Of a stretch of DNA of 10,474 nt, positions 5,165 through 10,474 are shown piece by piece. Below the pieces are notes generated by a model. The model did no database searches, was not told the origin of the DNA, and saw only the letters and a program-made list of their open reading frames with translations. The translations under genes and the position numbers were made by a program. The stretch's first letter is position 1. Every line of letters begins with the position of its first letter. Source of the stretch: Nitrososphaerales archaeon TH1920 (GTDB lineage Archaea; Thermoproteota; Nitrososphaeria; Nitrososphaerales; Nitrososphaeraceae); assembly GCA_014523495.1 (NCBI GenBank), contig JAATVM010000140.1, forward strand, positions 1 through 10,474. The letters are read 5' to 3'.

Positions 5165-6910
5165 TTACCTGTGTATAAAAATAGCAGATTTTTTTTCCTC
5201 TGATATACAAAAACCAAATCTAATAAACTGTATTGGAATTCGGGATTTTAGCTGCAGTACAGAAGACTCAGCATATCCTTCAACAATTTCTAAACTATTG
5301 GGATTGAATTTGTCATTTAAATATAGATCCTTGGGAACCAGGATACTGTATTTTGTCACGCTCTTGTCTGACACCCACTGAATTTTCTTCATTTCTCGTA
5401 CTATGTCATTGTTAAAATAAGAAGCAGTAATCACTCTTTTATTTTCTAGATCAATATTTTTTATTTTTATATTATATAATTCCATCAGTCTAACTTCTTC
5501 TTCTTCAGCAAGAAGCATAGCATCATCACGAGAAATGTAAAACACAGTTGAAACTTCAACCTCTCTTTTTCCAAGATCATTTGTTGGATGATTACTTAAT
5601 GTGACCTTGATATTTTTACCATCATCGACAATTAACTTTATGGGATCCTTGACAAAAAATAATCGAATAGCATGGGGATCGATTATTTTTCTATTCATCG
5701 ATTCTAATGCCTTAAACGGCGGTTTTGTTTCGGCCAAAGTTAGGCCTAGACTCAATACGAATTTTCTAATTGCCTTAGGATCAAATCCCCTTCTGCGCAT
5801 TGCCGACAGAGTAAGTAGACGTGGATCATCCCAACCTGAAATTAGTCCATCCTCTAACAATTGTTTAATTTTTCTTTTAGAAACTGGCATATTGTCAAAT
5901 TCTAATCTAGAAAATTCAACGACTATTGGTTTTCTTAGGTGCAATTTATCTAAAATACTTTGGTATAAGAAATTGCGCAATTCATATTCTTTAGTTCTTA
6001 GTGCATGACTAACTCCATCAAGGCTATCCTCAACAGGCGCAGCAAAATCGTACGTTGGCCATAATTGTATTTTATCACCCAAAAGAGGATGAGGGACTTC
6101 TATAATTCTAAAAAGTGTCGGATCTCTCATCACGGTATTTTTATCCTGCATATTACCTTTGAATCTAATTATGGCTTCGTTTTGATGATATGCTCCGCCA
6201 AATATCTTGTCCAGTCTTTCTAAATTAGATTCAGAATTATCAATATTGCGCCTGCATGGGCATTCAATTTGTTCCATTCTGAACTTGTGAATATTGTCAA
6301 TACCACAGGTACATATATAGGCATCTCCATTCCTTGTCAAATTTTTTCCATATTCATGTAGCATTAGTATATCGTCAGAAGTGTTTTTTATTATGTCTGG
6401 TTTAACTCCTAACCATTCAAGATCACTCTTTATGACTTCATAATATTCCAATTTTTCGTTCATCGGATTAGTATCATCAAAACGCAAAATCAATTTACCA
6501 TTATACATTCTGGCATATTCCTCATCGATTACGACTGCTTTTGCATGACCTATGTGAGGATAACCGTTAGGCTCTGGTGGAAATCTAGTAACTACTTCAG
6601 TTCCTGTCAGCTGAAGTTCTGGTAATGTATGAGAATCAATATTTTCATGTCTTGACTTAGAATCAATATTGATGTTGACAGAGTATATCTCATTTATATA
6701 TTTTTTCTGTTGTTCTAAATCTAATTTGTTTACAGAATCTACTATGATTCTGATCTCTTCTATGAGAGTCTTTAATTCATTTTTTAATTCAGGTTTCAAG
6801 CTTAATATCCTAGAGAGAACAGTATTGACATTAGTACTTCCAGAATGCTCAGAGGCGTTTTTCAGTGCAATAGCATTAACTAGTCTACGTATTTCTTCGT
6901 TACTTTCCAC
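5165..6910 (-). CDS. gltX: Glutamyl-tRNA synthetase, archaeal (GlnRS-like) type
   Basis: A 581-residue class I synthetase that attaches glutamate to tRNA-Glu and, in archaea lacking GlnRS, usually also to tRNA-Gln for later amidation. The catalytic fold starts at TRFPPEPNGYPHIGH (108-122) with HIGH at 119-122; the KMSKS-equivalent loop is PVSKRKI (342-348), the form seen in the GlnRS-like archaeal/eukaryotic branch. Residues 1-95 form the archaeal N-terminal extension and 430-581 the beta-barrel anticodon-binding region. Cysteine pairs C200/C202 and C217/C219 may bind zinc. Translation starts at GTG 6910, 4 nt after the GGPP synthase stop, with AGGAG 11 nt upstream inside the GGPPS tail. Length and motifs are normal. 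Confidence 0.95.
   Translation of the reverse strand: MESNEEIRRLVNAIALKNASEHSGSTNVNTVLSRILSLKPELKNELKTLIEEIRIIVDSVNKLDLEQQKKYINEIYSVNINIDSKSRHENIDSHTLPELQLTGTEVVTRFPPEPNGYPHIGHAKAVVIDEEYARMYNGKLILRFDDTNPMNEKLEYYEVIKSDLEWLGVKPDIIKNTSDDILMLHEYGKNLTRNGDAYICTCGIDNIHKFRMEQIECPCRRNIDNSESNLERLDKIFGGAYHQNEAIIRFKGNMQDKNTVMRDPTLFRIIEVPHPLLGDKIQLWPTYDFAAPVEDSLDGVSHALRTKEYELRNFLYQSILDKLHLRKPIVVEFSRLEFDNMPVSKRKIKQLLEDGLISGWDDPRLLTLSAMRRRGFDPKAIRKFVLSLGLTLAETKPPFKALESMNRKIIDPHAIRLFFVKDPIKLIVDDGKNIKVTLSNHPTNDLGKREVEVSTVFYISRDDAMLLAEEEEVRLMELYNIKIKNIDLENKRVITASYFNNDIVREMKKIQWVSDKSVTKYSILVPKDLYLNDKFNPNSLEIVEGYAESSVLQLKSRIPIQFIRFGFCISEEKKSAIFIHR
5167..5170 (-). promoter_or_regulatory. Ribosome binding site that fixes the FAH-family start
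   Basis: AGGT on the minus strand lies 7 nt before TTG 5159 and overlaps the GluRS stop codon by one base, implying translational coupling between the two genes. Confidence 0.5.
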
Positions 6911-6914
6911 CAGA

Positions 6915-7916
6915 CTACAGACTCCTTTCGACTATAAACTTTGCAGATGATACAAGAGCATTCTTTGCACTTGTTTCAGCATAAGTCTTTATAGATTCAA
7001 AAGCTTTAATCATATTATCATGAGCTGTTCTTCTTACTTCTTCTTCTATATTCAGTGAAGATATTGCATAAACAGCATCTTCAACATAATCGCGATTTGC
7101 TCCCTTGAATCCAAAAACCTTCATAATTTTCTCTCTCTTATTCGTATCTGCATTTTCTAATGCTAATAGTATCGGGTAAGTTTTTTTACCTTCTCTTATA
7201 TCATTTCCTACTGCTTTTCCTGTGAGTTTGGGGTCGCCTGTTACTCCTATTAAATCATCTATTAGTTGAAATGCAATTCCAGTAAATCGTCCAAATTTAG
7301 AAAGGTTATTCACGTTAACAGCAAGTGGTTGTGCAGAAGACAGAACCCCTAATGCACAAGAGACTTCAAAGAGAGAGGCAGTTTTTTTTTGTATCATGTT
7401 TAGGTATTCATCTACAGTCGGAATTTTATTGCTAGATGCCATTTGTATGTCGAGACCTTGACCTTCGCAGACACGTACGCATGCAGTAGAGAGAATCCTA
7501 TTCATTTCTGCTATTATAGTATCATCATGCCCTATATTTTTACTATGTAAGGAGAGTACTTGAAAAGCCTTAGAAAATAAAATATCTCCAGCTATGAGAG
7601 CAATTGGCAACCCGTATTTTTTATGGACCGTAGAGACGCCGTGACGCATATCATCATTATCCATAATGTCATCATGAATCAGGGAAAAATTATGAATTAG
7701 TTCAACTGCCGCAGCTGCCGGTAACGCTTTTTCTTCCCTCCCAGAAAACATTTCACAACTCTTTATTACCATGAATGGTCTCAGCTTCTTTCCTCCACTG
7801 GTGAGATATGTACTAGCTGCATCATACAACCTGATTGGTTGACCCTCAAGGACAGATGAAGTAAACTTTCTTACTCGTGATACCACATCATTGAGATCGT
7901 TTCTCAGATTATCCAT
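6915..7916 (-). CDS. Geranylgeranyl diphosphate synthase (type I, archaeal)
   Basis: A 333-residue all-helical prenyltransferase that condenses IPP with allylic diphosphates. GGKKLRP (41-47) binds IPP. The first aspartate-rich motif is DDIMD (82-86) and the second is DDLIGVTGD (220-228), with KKT at 177-179 and GNDIREGKKTYP (237-248). Phe77, five residues before the first motif, is the aromatic that stops growth at C20 in type I archaeal GGPP synthases, so the product is predicted to be GGPP, the precursor of archaeal ether-lipid chains. ATG at 7916 overlaps the upstream isomerase by 13 bp and has AGGT 6 nt before it. A run of nine A's on the coding strand (7382-7390) is in frame. A minor caveat is that chain length is inferred from one position. 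Confidence 0.95.
   Translation of the reverse strand: MDNLRNDLNDVVSRVRKFTSSVLEGQPIRLYDAASTYLTSGGKKLRPFMVIKSCEMFSGREEKALPAAAAVELIHNFSLIHDDIMDNDDMRHGVSTVHKKYGLPIALIAGDILFSKAFQVLSLHSKNIGHDDTIIAEMNRILSTACVRVCEGQGLDIQMASSNKIPTVDEYLNMIQKKTASLFEVSCALGVLSSAQPLAVNVNNLSKFGRFTGIAFQLIDDLIGVTGDPKLTGKAVGNDIREGKKTYPILLALENADTNKREKIMKVFGFKGANRDYVEDAVYAISSLNIEEEVRRTAHDNMIKAFESIKTYAETSAKNALVSSAKFIVERSL
6922..6926 (-). promoter_or_regulatory. Ribosome binding site for GluRS inside GGPPS
   Basis: AGGAG on the minus strand lies within the last codons of the GGPP synthase gene, 11 nt before the GTG start at 6910. It supports the GTG start and coupled translation. Confidence 0.45.
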
Positions 7917-8998
7917 TTTTTCACCTTTGCTAATTCGCCAGTAATTATGAATCTTGATTTTCCTAATTCGTTTATATTTTTACAGCCAACAAGAAACATT
8001 GTGCCTTTTAATTCACTTAATGTTTTATTAGTAAACTCGCACAAACTTTCATAAGATTTTGACGCTTGTTTAAGGAAAGGAAACGCCATTCCACACATAT
8101 TAGCCCCAAGTACAATGCATTTTGCAATTTCTAATCCATTTCGAATCCCTCCTGAAGCTATAACCGGGATCTTAACTGAGTTTCTCACTTCCATCAAACT
8201 TAATGCTGTGGGGATACCCCAATCCCAAAACAATTCTCCCAAATTTATCTTATTGATGTCATGGGATGTTTCCGCTCTCAATTTTTCTACACCAGCCCAG
8301 CTGGTCCCACCAGAACCCGCAATATTAATTGCTGATACACCGGCAGATTCCAATCTTGTAGCAACCTCCATTGAAATACCTGCTCCCACCTCTTTCACTA
8401 TTATCGGAATATCAACATTAGCGCAAATATCCTTGATCTTTGCCAAGACTCCCTTGTATTTTGGCTCTCCTTCTGGTTGAATGAGTTCTTGTAGTGGATT
8501 TAAGTGGACGACAAGAGCATTTGCTTCAATCATGTCAATCATATTCTTAATGTCCTCGATTTTCAATCCTTTTGAAAGCTGCGCCCCGCCAATATTTGCA
8601 ACAAGGAATGCACTAGGTGCATTAGATCTTGCTATTGAATATGTTTCAGAAAGCTCACTGCTCAATAGTCCTGCCCGCTGACTCCCAAGTCCCATACCAA
8701 GACCAAATTTTTCTGCAAGAAGCGAAAGCCTTGAATTTATCTTGGTAGCTTCTGGCGTTCCCCCAGTCATCGAATCAATAATAATTGGAGCCTTGAAATT
8801 ATGATCAAGAAAATTTTGAGTAGTTTCAACACCATCGTAATCAATTTCAGGCAAAGCGTTGTGAATTAACTTGATATATTCTAAATAGGTTGATGATTCT
8901 TTTGCTTGAACGTTCCTAGTTAAAGGAATAAATATTCCTTCTTTTTTTCGTTGCTTTATAACCTCGATATCAGAAGGAGAGTCAGATTCATCAGGCAT
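7904..8998 (-). CDS. fni: Type 2 isopentenyl-diphosphate delta-isomerase
   Basis: A 364-residue FMN-dependent TIM-barrel enzyme that interconverts IPP and DMAPP, supplying the primer for prenyl chain growth. Diagnostic motifs are SMTGG (76-80), GMGLGSQRAG (101-110), VHLNPLQE (164-171), QPEGEP (174-179, with E176 the likely Mg2+ ligand), VKEVGAGIS (201-209), AGSGGTSWAGVE (227-238) and ASGGIRNG (281-288). The type 2 enzyme needs reduced FMN and is the form found in most archaea, unrelated to the Nudix-fold type 1. ATG at 8998 overlaps the upstream IPK stop by 8 bp (ATGCCTGA), and the gene overlaps GGPPS by 13 bp, so the three are almost certainly cotranscribed. Length and motifs are those of a complete enzyme. 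Confidence 0.96.
   Translation of the reverse strand: MPDESDSPSDIEVIKQRKKEGIFIPLTRNVQAKESSTYLEYIKLIHNALPEIDYDGVETTQNFLDHNFKAPIIIDSMTGGTPEATKINSRLSLLAEKFGLGMGLGSQRAGLLSSELSETYSIARSNAPSAFLVANIGGAQLSKGLKIEDIKNMIDMIEANALVVHLNPLQELIQPEGEPKYKGVLAKIKDICANVDIPIIVKEVGAGISMEVATRLESAGVSAINIAGSGGTSWAGVEKLRAETSHDINKINLGELFWDWGIPTALSLMEVRNSVKIPVIASGGIRNGLEIAKCIVLGANMCGMAFPFLKQASKSYESLCEFTNKTLSELKGTMFLVGCKNINELGKSRFIITGELAKVKKWII
7923..7926 (-). promoter_or_regulatory. Ribosome binding site for GGPPS inside IDI2
   Basis: AGGT on the minus strand lies 6 nt before ATG 7916, inside the isomerase gene. It supports this ATG as the real start despite the 13-bp overlap. Confidence 0.5.
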
Positions 8999-9770
8999 TT
9001 CCGGTACTGGACCTTTTTCCCTTTATTACTGTACCTTCTGTTTTGCTGTTTTCTAATATTTTCAAGAGCCTCTCGGGCTTGAATCCATTTACAAAATGTA
9101 CATCCATCCCTGCAAGAGAAATTCTTAATGCTTCGCGAACTTTTCTTTTCATGCCCCCAGTTATATCAAAATTTACTCCTGAAAATTTTATTAATGATTT
9201 CTCTTCAATCTTTTGTACTATCTGCTTAGATTGAGGATCCTTGTATATTCCATCTACGTTGACTGCAAAGATTGCCTTTTTAGGCCTTAAAACAGACGAA
9301 ATCATGGTCATCAACTCATCTCCAGATAGTATTGAATATCTATGATATGATCTATATACAATGTCTCCGTATGTTATAGGTATAATATTATCTTTGGTCA
9401 TAGATGCCAATTCAAAAATTTTCTTTAGGATTGGTTTATTCCCTAGCATAAATGAGAAAGGGGGAACAGAGTAAGGATTCATTTTTAACTTTAACATTGA
9501 TTTTACTATTATGTGGTTTAATAATATCATTGATTCATGAACGACAGCGATACCTTCTGACGAATATCGCTCTGGATTAGAATGCATATCATACTTGATC
9601 GACCAGTAATGACCAAAAGAACCACCGCCGTGAACAAGTATGATTGGGATTTTTACAGATGAAAGTGTTTTAATGATTCGGTCTATCGCTATCTTGTTGG
9701 TAGTCAAAGGTCTTTGTTTGTAGGTAATTACAGACCCACCTAGTTTAATTAGCACAACGTCTTGATGCAT
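8991..9770 (-). CDS. Isopentenyl phosphate kinase
   Basis: A 259-residue amino acid kinase-fold enzyme that phosphorylates isopentenyl phosphate to IPP with ATP, the last step of the archaeal alternative mevalonate pathways. Lys9 and the glycines of KLGGSVIT (9-16) bind phosphate. GGGSFGH (48-54) holds His54, the position of the catalytic histidine that separates IPK from other family members. GD (135-136), SGDEL (149-153), NVDGIY (171-176) and DITGGM (202-207) complete the nucleotide and substrate sites. ATG at 9770 is 27 nt downstream of a TATA-like box with no Shine-Dalgarno sequence, so the operon mRNA may be leaderless here. The presence of IPK implies that a decarboxylase making isopentenyl phosphate is encoded elsewhere. 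Confidence 0.95.
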   Translation of the reverse strand: MHQDVVLIKLGGSVITYKQRPLTTNKIAIDRIIKTLSSVKIPIILVHGGGSFGHYWSIKYDMHSNPERYSSEGIAVVHESMILLNHIIVKSMLKLKMNPYSVPPFSFMLGNKPILKKIFELASMTKDNIIPITYGDIVYRSYHRYSILSGDELMTMISSVLRPKKAIFAVNVDGIYKDPQSKQIVQKIEEKSLIKFSGVNFDITGGMKRKVREALRISLAGMDVHFVNGFKPERLLKILENSKTEGTVIKGKRSSTGNA

Positions 9771-9793
9771 TAAAATTACGTTTTTTTATGAAA

Positions 9794-9800
9794 ATTTAAA
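9794..9800 (-). promoter_or_regulatory. Probable TATA box of the IPK-IDI2-GGPPS-GluRS-FAH unit
   Basis: TTTAAAT on the minus strand is centred 27 nt upstream of the IPK ATG, inside the perfect 14-bp palindrome AAAATTTAAATTTT (9791-9804). It sits in the only gap of note (50 bp) within the minus-strand cluster, so it may start a transcript separate from, or in addition to, that of mevalonate kinase. Confidence 0.5.
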
Positions 9801-9820
9801 TTTTGATAATTGAACTAAAA

Positions 9821-10474
9821 TCAACCAATTGCTACCCCATTATGATCAAACTCAACTAGCATCCATCTTCCTGATTCTCTACTAATCCTAGTTGCTATGT
9901 CCTTGCTTGTCTCAGTTGGCATGAGTGCAATTATTGCTCCTCCTCTGCCCGCGCCTGTCAGTTTTGCTCCTAAAGCTCCAATATTCATACATCTTTCAAT
10001 CAATTTTTCAATCAATGGGTGCGATACGTCTAACATGTACAATAATTTATGATTTTCTGTGAGCAGATTTCCAAGTTCCACTTCATTGCCTTCAATCATT
10101 GCCTTCTTTGCTCTCGTGCAAATCATACTTGCTTTTGAGGAGAGTTCTTTAAAAATGGTAAAATTTTTTTGCCTAAAAAGTTTAACCCGTGACACTACTT
10201 CTCCTGTTGAATGTTTTACACCAGTTGTCCCAATTAAAAGTGTAAATTTTTTCCTTGCTTTTATATTGCTAAATCCTTTGTCTGGTTCATAATTCACAAT
10301 TCCACCAAAAGTAGACACATAGCAGTCTATACCTGATGAATTGGTATGTATATTTTGTTCCATAATCTTTGCAGTATCATAAATGTGATTTTTATCGCTC
10401 TTTGAAAACAAGGAATAAAGTGCAGCAACTGTTGCAACACATGACGCAGCTGATGATCCCAACCCTTCCCCGTA
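9821..10474 (-). CDS. Mevalonate kinase, GHMP family (5' end outside window)
   Basis: The last 217 residues are visible, from the window edge to the stop at 9821. The GHMP phosphate-binding motif appears as GEGLGSSAASC (residues 2-12 of the visible part). E39 and D50, in IMEQ and SSGIDCYVSTFGG, match the catalytic acidic residues of mevalonate kinases, and LTGAGRGG (172-179) is the C-terminal motif 3. The enzyme converts mevalonate to 5-phosphomevalonate. Roughly the first 90-100 residues lie beyond the edge; this is truncation by the window, not a broken gene. It is followed 50 bp later by isopentenyl phosphate kinase, which supports mevalonate kinase over other GHMP kinases such as galactokinase or homoserine kinase. 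Confidence 0.9.
   Translation of the reverse strand, partial: YGEGLGSSAASCVATVAALYSLFSKSDKNHIYDTAKIMEQNIHTNSSGIDCYVSTFGGIVNYEPDKGFSNIKARKKFTLLIGTTGVKHSTGEVVSRVKLFRQKNFTIFKELSSKASMICTRAKKAMIEGNEVELGNLLTENHKLLYMLDVSHPLIEKLIERCMNIGALGAKLTGAGRGGAIIALMPTETSKDIATRISRESGRWMLVEFDHNGVAIG

Noticed and set aside
5601..6008. 135-codon open frame on the plus strand opposite GluRS
   Set aside because: It lies wholly antisense to a well-conserved synthetase, has low-complexity serine/leucine/asparagine-rich content and no recognisable motif; it is a shadow frame.
8115..8681. Two consecutive plus-strand open frames opposite IDI2 (121 and 66 codons)
   Set aside because: They are fully antisense to the conserved isomerase and show no domain signature or promoter.
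9821..10474. Mevalonate kinase as a truncated pseudogene
   Set aside because: The frame is open to the window edge with the GHMP motif intact; the missing N-terminus is due to the window boundary.
1..10474. CRISPR arrays, insertion sequences, toxin-antitoxin or defence genes
   Set aside because: No regularly spaced repeats, transposase motifs or terminal inverted repeats were seen; the gene content is housekeeping metabolism and translation with uniform AT-rich composition.

Overview
This window looks like a chromosomal segment of an ammonia-oxidising-type archaeon (Thaumarchaeota/Nitrososphaerota, possibly an AT-rich Nitrososphaerales member). The reasons are archaeal gene families (SUI1/aIF1, GlnRS-like archaeal GluRS, isopentenyl phosphate kinase, type 2 IPP isomerase, archaeal GGPP synthase), an AT-rich composition, TATA-like boxes about 26-27 nt upstream of several start codons, and a tRNA gene with no encoded CCA. 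The lineage is inferred from recognition of the proteins; no search was run. Nothing looks mobile: there is no IS, integrase, CRISPR array or obvious compositional break.

Left part (1-2585). The 3' end of an aIF1/SUI1 gene (+) is followed by tRNA-Ala(GGC) on the minus strand, with the diagnostic G3:U70 pair. Then come a Nudix hydrolase on the plus strand, whose only sensible start is a non-standard CTG preceded by a good Shine-Dalgarno sequence, and a 524-residue radical SAM protein with a B12-binding-like N-terminal region.

Middle part (2586-4281). A 113-residue protein of unknown function and an FAD/NAD(P)-binding ferredoxin-reductase-like oxidoreductase lie on the minus strand. A small helical hypothetical gene on the plus strand, apparently leaderless, diverges from the oxidoreductase and converges on the large minus-strand operon.

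Right part (4290-10474, all minus strand). Reading 5' to 3' on the minus strand: mevalonate kinase (5' end outside the window), a 50-bp gap holding a TATA-like palindrome, then a tight run of isopentenyl phosphate kinase, type 2 isopentenyl-diphosphate isomerase, geranylgeranyl diphosphate synthase, glutamyl-tRNA synthetase and a fumarylacetoacetate-hydrolase-family protein. The first three overlap by 8 and 13 bp; the last junctions are 4-5 bp. Together MVK, IPK, IDI2 and GGPPS cover most of the archaeal mevalonate route from mevalonate to the C20 precursor of ether lipids. The phosphomevalonate-to-isopentenyl-phosphate step is not in view. GluRS and the FAH-family protein are passengers, or are coordinated for reasons the sequence does not show.

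The points most worth a second look are the CTG start of the Nudix gene, the uncharacterised B12/radical SAM protein close to a lipid-precursor operon (a tetraether-lipid modification role is only a hypothesis), the fusion of isoprenoid synthesis and GluRS into one transcription unit, and two unassigned small proteins.
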